DNA of 64,000 nt. Source: Acidobacteriota bacterium. Its GTDB lineage: Bacteria > Acidobacteriota > Terriglobia > Acidiferrales > UBA7541. Below, one piece after another: positions 1-8,978 of this stretch. The position numbers and the translations under genes were made by a program. The DNA lies in assembly GCA_013289715.1 (NCBI GenBank), contig JABCZJ010000002.1, positions 62,001 through 126,000 on the forward strand, given 5' to 3'. Position 1 is the first letter of the stretch; the number at the start of each line of letters is the position of its first letter. The notes beneath the pieces are model-generated. The model saw only the letters and a program-made list of their open reading frames with translations. It ran no database searches and was not told the DNA's origin.

Positions 1-495
1 GGTAGTGAGAGTGGAAGTGGGAACAAGCGTCTCGACAATCGTCGGCGCGGGCGCTGGCGCCGGAGCAGCTGCCTCGACAATCGGCTGTATGGGCGTGGCC
101 GTCGGCGCGACGGTCGGAACAACCGCTGCTTCGGGCTGCGCCTGAGTAACCGCCTGTTCGACCGGGGCCTCTGACTTGAGCTCGGGCTTTGGCTTCTGGG
201 TCCACCCGAACGTGTAGACCGCTTGAGGAGGAGGCGCTGTGGTCGAAAGATCGCTGGTCGGAACCCAGCCGAATCGGCCGTCGGCGGTTCGCACCTGGGT
301 GAATCCTCCATCCTGGCCAGTGATTACAACGTTTTCACCGCAGTGGAGTTTTCCTAGCTCTTCGAACTTCTGAATCGATTTATAGAGCAGGATGTAGGAG
401 TCGTAGGTTCCGCATTGCGCGTAGGCAGTCGTGTTCGCAGGCGCGGACTGTGGCACAACGAAAAGAATCCCCAATACCACCAAAGCGTATTTCAT
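1..495 (-). CDS. Secreted SH3-like domain protein (C-terminus beyond window)
   Basis: An open frame runs from an ATG at 495 off the left edge, 165 codons without a stop. Residues 1-24 form a signal peptide with a hydrophobic core (ALVVLGILFVV). Residues about 25-85 look like a bacterial SH3 fold: CGTYDSYILLYK, then GENVVITGQDGGFTQVRTA and FGWVPTSDL. A Pro/Ala/Val-rich linker follows and is still running at the edge. A GGGGG/GGA tract upstream of the ATG is a plausible ribosome site. SH3-like domains of this kind usually bind peptidoglycan or partner proteins in the cell envelope; the specific function is unknown. Confidence 0.7.
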   Translation of the reverse strand, partial: MKYALVVLGILFVVPQSAPANTTAYAQCGTYDSYILLYKSIQKFEELGKLHCGENVVITGQDGGFTQVRTADGRFGWVPTSDLSTTAPPPQAVYTFGWTQKPKPELKSEAPVEQAVTQAQPEAAVVPTVAPTATPIQPIVEAAAPAPAPAPTIVETLVPTSTLTT

Positions 496-867
496 TTCCA
501 GCCCCCAGGCCGGTCCAGGAATCGCAGCTGGCGGCGTCCCCGGTCCCGAGTTGAGGCATCTTTTCGCCGGCAGGGCTTGGCGGCAATAGTACTTTGAAAC
601 AGCTGGCGGATTGGGTTGGTACAGGCGACCTAAAGTGTAGGCTTCGTTAAGGATTAGCAGATCGGCTCAGGAAACTGACATTTTGCGGCGAGCGGATTGC
701 GAAAAGTTCGCGTACCGCACGAACAATTTTTCTCAAGTTATTGATTAAGTATCGAAAACAGCTTGCTGCGAGGTGCAATGATTCATGTAAAGGAACACTT
801 CAATTATATTTTCGAAACTGTGCGAGAAGCACTGAGTCGAAAGCGGAGCGTTTTCCGCAGTACTGGT
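496..867. other. Gene-free stretch between the SH3-like gene and lptFG
   Basis: About 370 bases downstream of lptFG and upstream of the SH3-like gene, both on the minus strand. The AT-rich part around 720-830 probably includes promoter sequence for the SH3-like gene, but I cannot assign -35/-10 boxes. A small hairpin (843-847 pairing with 854-858) lies just after the lptFG stop and has only a three-T run, so it is at best a weak terminator. The open frames here are out-of-frame overlaps of lptFG and I do not accept them as genes. Confidence 0.4.
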
Positions 868-3225
868 TTATGTGGGCATCTTCAAGAAGAAGTAGACGCC
901 AAGAAATCCAAAGATAGCATCCGGCGACCAGGCGGCGAGCAGGGGCGGGAGCTGGCCTACCGAACCCATCGCTTCGAACAGCGCGGCGGTGGCCCAGTAG
1001 ATGATGGCAACGCCGACCGCGACAGCGAGTCCGCCGACGGCGCCACGCGTCCCGGTGAGGAACGCGAACGGTGCGCCCAGAAAAACGATGATCCCGGCAA
1101 TCAGCGGGAAGGCGAATTTCTTCTGCCACTGGACGGAAAGGCGCGCCGTGTCAAACCCCGCCTGTTTCAAGCCTTGAATGTATTCGCCCAGCTGACGCCA
1201 GTTCATCTGATACGACTGGCGCACCTCGCGGCGGAAATAACTGGGTGGCTCGGAAATCTCGGGGAGAGATTGCACTTTGAAGGGGGTATAGCGACGAACT
1301 TTGCCATCTTCGAAGTCGCGGATCCAACCTCCCGTGAGGGCCCATGTGTTTTCGGATTGCACCCAAGTGGCGCGCGTAGCAAAGACCCGGCGGTGAATCT
1401 GGAAGGTTTCCGGGTCGAGCTCGAACACGCTCAAGCCCCCGAATAGGTTTTGGTCGGGGTCGAAGAGCTCGTAATTATAGATTTTGGTGTTCTCGCCGAA
1501 GATCCATTGGTGGGCGGGCTGAAAATACGTTTGCGCGGGGCGGCCTTTGATCTGGTTGCGCAGAGCGTCCTGGCGCTGGTTGGCATAGGGAAGGTAGGTG
1601 TCGTCGAGGAGGAACATTCCCGCGGCAATCACGCACCCGGCCAGAGTGAGCGGCAAGACCAGGCGGTAGAGGCTCATGCCGTTGGCCTTGAAAGCGATCA
1701 CTTCGTTATTTTTTGCGAGCACGGCCAAGGTGACGAGCGTCGCGACCAGAGTGGCGAGCGGCGCAAGCTGATACGTCATTAGTGGAATGAGGTAGCGAAA
1801 ATAACTCAGAACCATGGAGACGGGAATATTATTTTTAGAGATGTCGCCGAGCAAATCGAAAAGCGTGAATGCGTCAAAGATCAGGATGAAGCCGGCCAGC
1901 AACACCAGAAAATAGTAGAAAAATTGCTGCAGCAAGTAGACGTCAATCAGCATCGGGAAAGCGACAGCGCTGCCTTCCGGAACAATTTTCCGGGCGTCCG
2001 CGCGGGACGCGACGCCGCGTGCGCCTGCCGCTGCACCATTCGACACGGGGATCGGCGCGGCATCGGCTTCGCGGCGACGAGCCGGACGCGAGCGGCGGAA
2101 GAACGCGTCGAGCCAAGCCACAATTGCATTGGGCTTGCGGATGGTTTCGATGCGACGCAGAAAGATTAAGCCTAGTATCAGCCCTGCGATATTTCCAGCC
2201 CAGATGCCCGCCCACGGCGCGATCGAGCCTTGCTGGGCCATGTGCGCCCCGGTTACGAAAAGAAAGTAGTACCCGCCGATCAGCACCAGCGTCAGGATCA
2301 ATCCTGCCGCGCGGCCGCCGCGGCGCGGACGAACGCCGATGGGCACACCGAGCAGCGCAAATACCAGGCAAGCGGCGGGGAAAGCGATGCGGCGATGGAA
2401 TTCCACGCGCGCGTCGCGCCAGCGCGGGCCGCTTTCGGCCAGCAATTCTGAAATCGATCGCTCGGAATCCAATATGGCCGCGTTCTTAGGTCCGGCGACC
2501 GGGCTGGAAATCTCCACGGGAATTTCGCTCTGGCCAAAAGTGGTGACATTGTAATGTTGAGGTTCGCGCGGGTCGTATTCGTGCGTGCTGCCGCTGCCCA
2601 AGTGCAATTCGAATTTGTTGTTACCGGCGTTGGCAACTACTTGCGCGTCTTGGGCAATCGTCACGTTGGTGGCGGTGCTGGCCTGTGCGGAGGAGGCTAA
2701 GAACACGCCGCGCCAGCGGGTCGCTGCGGCTTCCACATCTTGCACGTATAATATGAAGTGCGGAACTTGTTCGTTGAAGACGCGCGGCTGAATCGCGTAG
2801 GGTGCTTGAGTGAGGAGCAGTCGTTCTTCCAGGCGTTGCAGTGTGCGTATGGCCGCGGGGCTAAGCCAGAAGGTCAGCACCAGCGTGCCGAGGCTGCAAC
2901 CGAGCGCCACCAGGCCGATGGGGACGAGAAGGCGGCGCAGGCTGATGCCCGAAGCGTGCAGCGCAACGATTTCGCTGTCGGCGGACAGACGCCCCAGGCC
3001 GATCAGGACGCCGACCAGCACGGCCATCGGGATGGTGAAGGCCAGTACAGGCGTCAACGAGCAGAGAAAAATCAGCGCGACGGTGAAGACTCCGCCGGAG
3101 TGGCGAACGACCAGGTCCATCAGGCGCACGAGTTGAGGGACGAAGAAAACGAAAGTAAAGACAGCGAGGCCCAGGATGGCGTGCGAGCCGACTTCGCGAC
3201 CGATATATTTATCGAGCAGGCGCAT
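868..3225 (-). CDS. lptF-lptG: Fused LptF-LptG lipopolysaccharide export permease
   Basis: About 785 residues, twice the usual 350-390 of one LptF or LptG (YjgP/YjgQ) subunit. The first half (residues 1 to about 365) starts MRLLDKYIGREV and has the three N-terminal membrane segments, a periplasmic beta-jellyroll and three C-terminal segments. A hydrophilic Arg/Ala-rich linker follows (about 366-424). The second half starts MLIDVYLLQQFFYY near residue 425 and repeats the fold, including NNEVIAFKANGMSLYRLVLP, the cytoplasmic coupling region typical of LptG. In the known Lpt system LptF and LptG pair with the LptB ATPase to pull LPS from the inner membrane; a fusion would fix their 1:1 ratio. 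An in-frame ATG at 3249 is also possible, but a TAGAAT -10-like box at 3240-3245 favours 3225. Confidence 0.88.
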   Translation of the reverse strand: MRLLDKYIGREVGSHAILGLAVFTFVFFVPQLVRLMDLVVRHSGGVFTVALIFLCSLTPVLAFTIPMAVLVGVLIGLGRLSADSEIVALHASGISLRRLLVPIGLVALGCSLGTLVLTFWLSPAAIRTLQRLEERLLLTQAPYAIQPRVFNEQVPHFILYVQDVEAAATRWRGVFLASSAQASTATNVTIAQDAQVVANAGNNKFELHLGSGSTHEYDPREPQHYNVTTFGQSEIPVEISSPVAGPKNAAILDSERSISELLAESGPRWRDARVEFHRRIAFPAACLVFALLGVPIGVRPRRGGRAAGLILTLVLIGGYYFLFVTGAHMAQQGSIAPWAGIWAGNIAGLILGLIFLRRIETIRKPNAIVAWLDAFFRRSRPARRREADAAPIPVSNGAAAGARGVASRADARKIVPEGSAVAFPMLIDVYLLQQFFYYFLVLLAGFILIFDAFTLFDLLGDISKNNIPVSMVLSYFRYLIPLMTYQLAPLATLVATLVTLAVLAKNNEVIAFKANGMSLYRLVLPLTLAGCVIAAGMFLLDDTYLPYANQRQDALRNQIKGRPAQTYFQPAHQWIFGENTKIYNYELFDPDQNLFGGLSVFELDPETFQIHRRVFATRATWVQSENTWALTGGWIRDFEDGKVRRYTPFKVQSLPEISEPPSYFRREVRQSYQMNWRQLGEYIQGLKQAGFDTARLSVQWQKKFAFPLIAGIIVFLGAPFAFLTGTRGAVGGLAVAVGVAIIYWATAALFEAMGSVGQLPPLLAAWSPDAIFGFLGVYFFLKMPT

Positions 3226-3239
3226 GATTGCGCTTGGGG

Positions 3240-3248
3240 ATTCTAGCA
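3240..3248 (-). promoter_or_regulatory. Extended -10-like box for lptFG
   Basis: On the minus strand the sequence reads TGC-TAGAAT, an extended -10 form, about 15 bases before the ATG at 3225. No good -35 box is visible. If used, the leader would be only about 8 bases and the ATG at 3249 could not be the start. Confidence 0.4.
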
Positions 3249-3311
3249 TGGACGTTCCGAGCGTGCGGCCGAGTTAAGTTTTGTGTTAACGAGGATGTGG
3301 AGGACAGAAAG

Positions 3312-5504
3312 TTGGGCCGAGTAAATTTAGTTTTGGTTTGGCACATGCACCAGCCGCAGTATCGCGATCCCGTTTCGGGTCGCTACATGCTGCCATGGAC
3401 GCGTCTGCACGCGTTGAAGGATTACTGGGGCATGGTGAAAGTGCTGGGAGAATTTCCGGGAGTACACGCGACGTTCAATATCGTTCCGCTGCTCGCCGCG
3501 CAGATTGAGGAATATGCCAGCGGAAAATTTCGCGAGCCGTGGTTTGAACTGGCGTTTGCACCGGCCGACTCGCTGAAGCCCGAGCAGAAAAGGGAAATAC
3601 TGGAGCGCGCGTTCCAGGTGAACGAGATTTATGTGCAACGCTGGCCGCGCTTTTCTGATCTGCAAGGGCAAGTGCGCTCGGCGGGCGCCGAAGCTTGCGC
3701 CGCGCGTTTCAACGAACCGGACTGGCGCGATCTGCAATTGCTCTCGCAGTTGGCGTGGATGGACGAGGAATACATCGCCAAAGATCCGGTGGTGAATCTG
3801 CTGGCGACAAAGGGCACGGGCTTCACCGAGCGAGATAAGACGCTCTTGCGCGAGAAGCAACTGGAATTACTCGGCGCGGTGCTGCCGGAATATCGCATCG
3901 CGGCGGAGAGCGGGCAAATCGAAATATCCACGACTCCTTACTATCATCCGATTCTTCCACTTCTGTGCGATACCGATATTGCGCGCGTTTCCAATCCGCA
4001 CACGCCGTTGCCGCAGCCGCCCTTTCGGTTTCCCGGCGACGCACGCGAGCAACTGCTGCGCGCCCGGAAGTATCACGAGCGCGTGTTCGGTAAACCGCCG
4101 GCAGGGTTGTGGCCTTCCGAGGGCTCGGTTTCCGATGAGGCTCTGGCGATCGCCGCGGACCTCGGATTCAAGTGGTTCGCAACGGATGAAGGTGTGCTGG
4201 GCCGCACGCGAAATATCGGATTTTGGCGCGACGCGGGAGGTTATCCGGAAAATGGACCGGACCTGTATTCGCCGTGGAAATTGCAGCACGGCGGAAAAGA
4301 AATGTACGGATTTTTCCGCGACCATTATATTTCGGACCTGGTTGGCTTTGTGTACAGCCGGATGGGCGCGGTGCAAGCCGCCGAGGATTTCCACCGCAGG
4401 ATTCGCGCCATCGGCGATCGCGAGCCGGCCGGGCGCACGGCTACTGTAAGCATCATCCTGGACGGCGAAAACGCCTGGGAATATTACCCGGAGAACGGGC
4501 GGCAATTTCTGCGGGAATTTTACCGCCGTGTGCAGAACGACGGCGATATTCGTGCGCTCACGGCCAGCGAAGCTATGGAAGCAAACGCGACTGCGCAGGC
4601 CATGCCGGGAATTTTTCCAGCCTCATGGATCAACGCGAATTTTGACGTGTGGATCGGCCACCGCGAAGATGTGCGCGCCTGGGATCTGTTGCGCGACGCG
4701 CGCGAAATGTACGAGCGAGTCGCGCAGCGCAAATCCGGAGGCGCTACCGTCGCGCAACTCGAGCGCGCCTATGAAGCAGTGCTGGCCGCCGAAGGCAGCG
4801 ACTGGAACTGGTGGTACGGGCCGGAGCATGGTTCGGCGAACGACGCAGAGTTTGACGAACTCTATCGCAAGCACTTGACGGAAATTTATACCGCGCTGGG
4901 AGAGCCTGCACCCGACGTGCTGGCGCATCCGATCAAGAAAGCACCGGAATTGGGGCGCCGCGAGCCGCCGGAATCGTATCTGGACGTGACCGTGGACGGC
5001 CGCGAGAGCAGCTACTTCGAATGGCTCGGCGCGGGTTTATATGCCACGGATCCGCGCGGCGGCACGATGCACGGACGCACCCGCGTGCTGGGTGGGCTGT
5101 ATTACGGTTTCGGCGAGAAGCATTTCTACCTGCGTGTGGATCCCGTGGCGGAAGCAATAGCGGAAATTCCGGATTTTCAATTGCGGCTCACGTTGTGGGA
5201 TTCGCGCGAAACGCGCATCACGGTGCGCGTGGCCAATCGGAAGTTCGCTGGATGCGTGCTCGAGCAAGGTGGTGCGTGTCTGCTGCATCCGGAGACGATG
5301 GTGACGGCCGCGTTCGGGAAAATCATCGAGGTAGCCATCGCGCGGGAATTGTTCGATTTGCGCGGGCGCCGTCAGCTTCTGCTGAGCGTGGCGCTGTGGG
5401 AGGGTGGTCTGCCGGTCGAAGTCCTGCCAGTGGATGGAATGCTGGAGCTGGTGCTGGGAGAAGAAAATTTCGCGTGGAGAACCGAAACCGGGGCAAAGGT
5501 GTAA
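3312..5504 (+). CDS. Glycoside hydrolase family 57 protein (alpha-amylase type)
   Basis: About 730 residues. The N-terminus has the GH57 hallmark HMHQPQY (residues 11-17). GQIEISTTPYYHPILPL lies near residue 200, GLWPSEGSVSDE near 268 (its Glu sits where the family nucleophile is found), and WFATDEGVLG near 289 (the acid/base Asp region). A C-terminal beta-sandwich follows. GH57 enzymes retain configuration and cleave or rearrange alpha-glucans such as glycogen, so a role in cytoplasmic storage polysaccharide is likely. I chose the TTG at 3312 because GGAGG (3299-3303) lies 8 bases upstream and the family motif starts ten residues later. Longer versions starting at 3228 would overlap the divergent lptFG gene. 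The last residues (RTETGAKV) may be new sequence created at a deletion junction with the next feature. Confidence 0.85.
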   Translation: MGRVNLVLVWHMHQPQYRDPVSGRYMLPWTRLHALKDYWGMVKVLGEFPGVHATFNIVPLLAAQIEEYASGKFREPWFELAFAPADSLKPEQKREILERAFQVNEIYVQRWPRFSDLQGQVRSAGAEACAARFNEPDWRDLQLLSQLAWMDEEYIAKDPVVNLLATKGTGFTERDKTLLREKQLELLGAVLPEYRIAAESGQIEISTTPYYHPILPLLCDTDIARVSNPHTPLPQPPFRFPGDAREQLLRARKYHERVFGKPPAGLWPSEGSVSDEALAIAADLGFKWFATDEGVLGRTRNIGFWRDAGGYPENGPDLYSPWKLQHGGKEMYGFFRDHYISDLVGFVYSRMGAVQAAEDFHRRIRAIGDREPAGRTATVSIILDGENAWEYYPENGRQFLREFYRRVQNDGDIRALTASEAMEANATAQAMPGIFPASWINANFDVWIGHREDVRAWDLLRDAREMYERVAQRKSGGATVAQLERAYEAVLAAEGSDWNWWYGPEHGSANDAEFDELYRKHLTEIYTALGEPAPDVLAHPIKKAPELGRREPPESYLDVTVDGRESSYFEWLGAGLYATDPRGGTMHGRTRVLGGLYYGFGEKHFYLRVDPVAEAIAEIPDFQLRLTLWDSRETRITVRVANRKFAGCVLEQGGACLLHPETMVTAAFGKIIEVAIARELFDLRGRRQLLLSVALWEGGLPVEVLPVDGMLELVLGEENFAWRTETGAKV

Positions 5505-5983
5505 CGGTCGCGCTCGACTGCGCGGATCCTACGTCGTCCAGCACTTGCACGGTGCAGCCGGCGACGGTGAATCTTACTTCCGGTGGGCAGGTCCCCATCG
5601 TCTGCAACGTGGTCACGGCGACGAATGGAGAAACGCCATTCGGCAGAGCGCCAGAGCATCGGCGGCTTGAACCGACTTTTCCGCCTCGGGCCGAATGGCG
5701 TTGGCGCGGAATTGCGCTCTGGCTGCTTGTGCGATTTGCGCCAGTCGCGGCGTGGGCGTCGGCTGCAAAGTGTCCGCTGGCGCGTGGGGTGCGATTCGCT
5801 CAAACGGGTGCGATGGCTGTTCTGCTCTCGATCGGCCTGGCGGCGTGTTTGGGAAGCAGCGCCGGAACTGTGGCGCCTGTGCGAACGCCGACGGGAACTT
5901 ACACGATGACGGTTACAGCAGCATTTACCGGCACTGGAGGAAGCACGACGCGCAGCGTGCAGGTCACTGTGCTCGTCCAGTAG
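5495..5983 (+). pseudogene. C-terminal remnant of an Ig-like-domain surface protein
   Basis: This frame, different from the GH57 frame and lacking its own start, reads as the end of an Acidobacteria-type Ig-like repeat protein. There is a Ser/Thr-rich beta piece (SSSTCTVQPATVNLTSGG), then a hydrophobic anchor and Cys (AMAVLLSIGLAACLGSS), then the typical last strand pair GTYTMTVTAAFTGTGGSTT and a closing VTVLVQ before the stop. Intact relatives usually carry many upstream repeats. Here the reading begins inside the last codons of GH57 and has no ribosome site. I read it as a decayed fragment left when a deletion joined it to the GH57 gene. Confidence 0.6.
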
Positions 5984-6011
5984 TTTGCCAGGAACGGCAG
6001 GCGACGCGCGA

Positions 6012-7166
6012 TCAGAAAACTTTGATTGCCAGATCGCGCGGATGCGAGCCTACTGCAATCAGCGCCGTAGGAGGACGCGGCGGCGAAAGCCCGGGCTGGC
6101 CCGAGGGCAACGTTTTCGTGCGGATGGCCGCGACGTCGTTCGACGCCGTGTCCACCACCAGCAGAATGTCTCCTCCCGGAGTGAGCGCGCAGGTAACCGG
6201 CGACTGTCCTGCCTGGATCGGCTGACCAACTTGACGAGTCTCAACGGCGACTGGCACGACGTGGCCTGCAGCCGTATCGGAAACGTACAGCGTGTTCGTG
6301 ACCGGCGCAAAGACTGCAGAAGTGGGCGACATTCCCAAGAGCAGAAAATCGGCGACTTCGTTTGTGTCCGTATTCACGATCAGCAGGCCGTGCGCTGAAC
6401 TCGATGTGATGTAAAGTTCGCCGCCGTCGGGCTTTAGGTCCAGGCCGTCGGCCGTGCCACCCACCGCCAGATTCGCCAGCAGAACTTTTCGCTTCAAATC
6501 CACCACGGAAACCTGGTTGTACACACTGGAGGTGACGAACGCTTTGGAATTGTCCGGCAGGATCGCGATTTGCTCTGGATCGGGCGCCGTCGCGATGGTC
6601 GCTATCGGCGCGAGTGTGCCGCTGTCGAGCACGGAAACGGTGGCGTCATCGCGATTACTCACAACGAGCATCTTGCCATCCGGAGAAACGCGCGCGATCC
6701 ACGGGCGGCGGCCGGCGCGGCCGCGCGCGACAATCTGCCGCGAAGCGGTGTCTATGGCGACCACTGTGTTCGATCCGGAAGCAGCCACATACGCACGGCG
6801 TCCGTCAGCAGAAAAATCCAGCGCGTAAGGCAGCGTTCCCACCGGAATGCGCGCGACGATTTGGTTCGATTGCACGTCGAGAGCCCACGCATATCCGCCG
6901 GCGGAGCTGACTCCCCAAATTTCCGGACGCTTCGGATGAGCGCGCAAGCCGCTCGGTCCGGGGCCCACGACGATGGTCGCGATGCGCGAGAGTTTAACCA
7001 GGTCAATCACCGAAATCGTTCCGTCACCCGTGTTTCCCACGTACGCGAAAAGATGCAGCCCCGGACGCAGAAACGCGGGACGAAGCTCCAGCGCGACTTC
7101 GCGAACGGCCAGCACAGCAAGAATTACCAGCAGGAAGACGAGGCGAAAATTGAAGCGCAGTTTCAA
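6012..7166 (-). CDS. YVTN/YncE-type beta-propeller protein, membrane anchored
   Basis: 384 residues. An N-terminal hydrophobic anchor (residues 8-26, LVFLLVILAVLAV) precedes repeated blades of about 42 residues. Examples are FAYVGNTGDGTISVIDL, KMLVVSNRDDATVSVLD, KAFVTSSVYNQVSVVDL and GELYITSSSAHGLLIVN. This is the YVTN/NHL-like seven-blade propeller family, usually periplasmic; its ligands are mostly unknown. The start ATG overlaps the aroF stop by four bases (7163-7166), so it is translated from the aroF transcript. No catalytic residues are evident, and the association with aroF does not by itself suggest a function. Confidence 0.8.
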   Translation of the reverse strand: MKLRFNFRLVFLLVILAVLAVREVALELRPAFLRPGLHLFAYVGNTGDGTISVIDLVKLSRIATIVVGPGPSGLRAHPKRPEIWGVSSAGGYAWALDVQSNQIVARIPVGTLPYALDFSADGRRAYVAASGSNTVVAIDTASRQIVARGRAGRRPWIARVSPDGKMLVVSNRDDATVSVLDSGTLAPIATIATAPDPEQIAILPDNSKAFVTSSVYNQVSVVDLKRKVLLANLAVGGTADGLDLKPDGGELYITSSSAHGLLIVNTDTNEVADFLLLGMSPTSAVFAPVTNTLYVSDTAAGHVVPVAVETRQVGQPIQAGQSPVTCALTPGGDILLVVDTASNDVAAIRTKTLPSGQPGLSPPRPPTALIAVGSHPRDLAIKVF

Positions 7167-8191
7167 TTGATAGTGCGGCCCAGCACGGCAGCGATCTGGC
7201 GAACTTCCCGGATCAATTGTTCGAATTCCGCCGGTAGGATGGATTGCGGCCCGTCGGAGAGTGCGCGGTCGGGGTCGTGGTGAACTTCCACCAGAAGCCC
7301 ATCGGCGCCCACAGCCACGGCGGCGCGCGAAAGCGGCAGCACTTTATTGCGCCGTCCCGTGCCGTGCGAGGGATCCACCACAATGGGAAGATGGCTGCGC
7401 TTCTGCACGGCGGGCACGACGGCCAGGTCCAGCGTGTTGCGCGTGAAATCCGAAAAAGTGCGTACGCCGCGCTCGCACAGAATCACGTTGTAATTGCCCT
7501 CGGACATCAGGTATTCGCCGGCCATCAGAAATTCGTCCAGCGTCGCGGACATGCCGCGTTTCAGCAGTACGGGTTTTTTGGCACGGCCGGCGCGCTTGAG
7601 CAGCGAAAAATTCTGCATATTGCGCGCGCCGATCTGGATCACGTCGGCATATTCGGCGACCAGGTCCAGCGATTCGTGATCAATCGCTTCGGTGATGATG
7701 CCCAGGCCGAATTCCTTGCGCACGTCGGCCATGATTTCCAGGCCGGGTTCGCCCAGACCTTGGAAACTGTACGGCGAAGTGCGCGGCTTATAAGCGCCGC
7801 CGCGAAACAGGCGCGCCCCCGCCGCCTTTACGTGCTTCGCGACGGTGAAGGCCTGCTCGCGCGTCTCGATGGCGCAAGGCCCGCCGACCATCGCGATATC
7901 CGCGCCGCCGAAGGCGACTTCGCCGAGCGGCGTGGGGACGCGCACGACAGTGTTTTCCGCTTTGACGTCTCGGCTGACCAGCTTGTAAGGCTTGCTGACA
8001 GGGATGCATTCGATCACGCCGGGCATGGATTCCAGCGAGCCCAGCTCCACCGCGCCGGAATTGCCAGTGATGCACACCGCGGTGCGCCCAGCGCCGGGAA
8101 CCGGCAGGGCCTTGAAACCCAGCGACTCGATGCGCTCACAGACGGCGCGTACCTGTTCGTCCGTCGCGTGCGACTGCATGACCACCAACAT
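7163..8191 (-). CDS. aroF: 3-deoxy-7-phosphoheptulonate (DAHP) synthase
   Basis: 342 residues. It condenses phosphoenolpyruvate and erythrose 4-phosphate, the first step of the shikimate pathway. The N-terminal 85 or so residues form a ferredoxin-like/ACT-type regulatory domain (MLVVMQSHATDEQVRAVCER), as in the Thermotoga-type class I-beta enzymes that tyrosine inhibits. The barrel carries MVGGPCAIE near residue 118, KPRTSPYSFQGLG, IQIGARNMQNFSLL, KPVLLKRGMSAT and the metal/substrate loop VDPSHGTGRR. The length is normal for this subtype. Its stop overlaps the start of the beta-propeller gene. Confidence 0.95.
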   Translation of the reverse strand: MLVVMQSHATDEQVRAVCERIESLGFKALPVPGAGRTAVCITGNSGAVELGSLESMPGVIECIPVSKPYKLVSRDVKAENTVVRVPTPLGEVAFGGADIAMVGGPCAIETREQAFTVAKHVKAAGARLFRGGAYKPRTSPYSFQGLGEPGLEIMADVRKEFGLGIITEAIDHESLDLVAEYADVIQIGARNMQNFSLLKRAGRAKKPVLLKRGMSATLDEFLMAGEYLMSEGNYNVILCERGVRTFSDFTRNTLDLAVVPAVQKRSHLPIVVDPSHGTGRRNKVLPLSRAAVAVGADGLLVEVHHDPDRALSDGPQSILPAEFEQLIREVRQIAAVLGRTIN

Positions 8192-8268
8192 GAACGCCCC
8201 CTGAGAGAAAGCGAATCCAAGAGTCTACTGCAGGGGGGAAGCGGGCTGCAAATGACGCGCACGGGAAT

Positions 8269-8712
8269 TTAAGGATGGAAAACGCACGCCCAAAGCAGCG
8301 CGAGAAAGCCGAGCAGGCTTAATAGAGTGCGCACCGAGTGCAAAGCAGCCCATTTCGCGAGCAGGGATTCCAGCGTCTGCGTATCGAGCTTCTTGGCCTC
8401 GTCCAGAAGCAAGCGATTGGTCGGCGCACTGAACAGGAATGTAAAAGGCACGACGGATCCTACCAGGATGCCGCCCAGCAGCCACAGCCAATGTTGCGTG
8501 AGCAGTGCCAGCGACACGCCGCAAACAAAACAAACAATCGCCAGCGCGGCCTGTTGCGGTGCGGCGCGTTTGTAGCTGGGGCGGAATTCGCGCAGCGCAA
8601 CCGAAGCGCCCAGGGACATTCGTGCCGGATGTTCGACGGTCGTAAGATAAAGTGCAGCGCCTGCGAACATGCCGGAGCTGAGCAGCGCGAGAAGTTTCAG
8701 AATGCTTTCCAT
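8269..8712 (-). CDS. DUF1772-like small membrane protein
   Basis: About 147 residues with four predicted membrane segments: LALLSSGMFAGAALYLTTVE, the LAIVCFVCGVSLALL region, WLLGGILVGSVVPFTFLF, and LLSLLGFLALLWACVF at the end. The pattern, with hydrophilic text after segment 1 (RMSLGASVALREFRPSYKRA), resembles the DUF1772/anthrone-oxygenase-like family. Most bacterial members have no known activity. I use the ATG at 8712; a TTG at 8748 would add 12 residues that do not look like part of the protein. The gene lies between aroF and tRNA-Cys on the same strand. Confidence 0.7.
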   Translation of the reverse strand: MESILKLLALLSSGMFAGAALYLTTVEHPARMSLGASVALREFRPSYKRAAPQQAALAIVCFVCGVSLALLTQHWLWLLGGILVGSVVPFTFLFSAPTNRLLLDEAKKLDTQTLESLLAKWAALHSVRTLLSLLGFLALLWACVFHP

Positions 8713-8780
8713 GGCAGGATTCAAGCACAAATCGAGAGAAAGACGCAAAGGCCGAAGCGGAATCTCGCAGGGAGAAAAGT

Positions 8781-8854
8781 TGGAGGCGCGGGGCGGAATC
8801 GAACCGCCGATAAAGGTTTTGCAGACCTATGCCTTACCACTTGGCGACCGCGCC
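8781..8854 (-). tRNA. trnC: tRNA-Cys (GCA), CCA encoded
   Basis: Read on the minus strand, the 5' arm GGCGCGG (8854-8848) pairs perfectly with CCGCGCC (8791-8785), followed by discriminator U and encoded CCA (8783-8781). The anticodon GCA is at 8822-8820 in a loop UCUGCAAA. The T arm carries GGTTCGATTCC, and the D arm reads GCCAAGTGGTAAGGC. This is a normal bacterial tRNA-Cys cloverleaf. Confidence 0.95.
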
Positions 8855-8978
8855 GATTGCTTGTGGCGAAACCGAATCATAACATCGGAAGCGCGGCTTG
8901 ATGTATCGAAGAATCGCAGGATGTTGATTTACCAGCCGACAGGCTGCGCGGAACGAGAACGCTGGAGGGGACCAACCG

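Noticed and set aside
843..858. Hairpin after lptFG as a terminator
   Set aside because: The stem has only five pairs with three Ts after it. Too weak to annotate.
7244..8272. Long plus-strand open frame opposite aroF (342 codons)
   Set aside because: It is the antisense shadow of a clear DAHP synthase. Its translation is rich in Arg, His and Gln with no domain.
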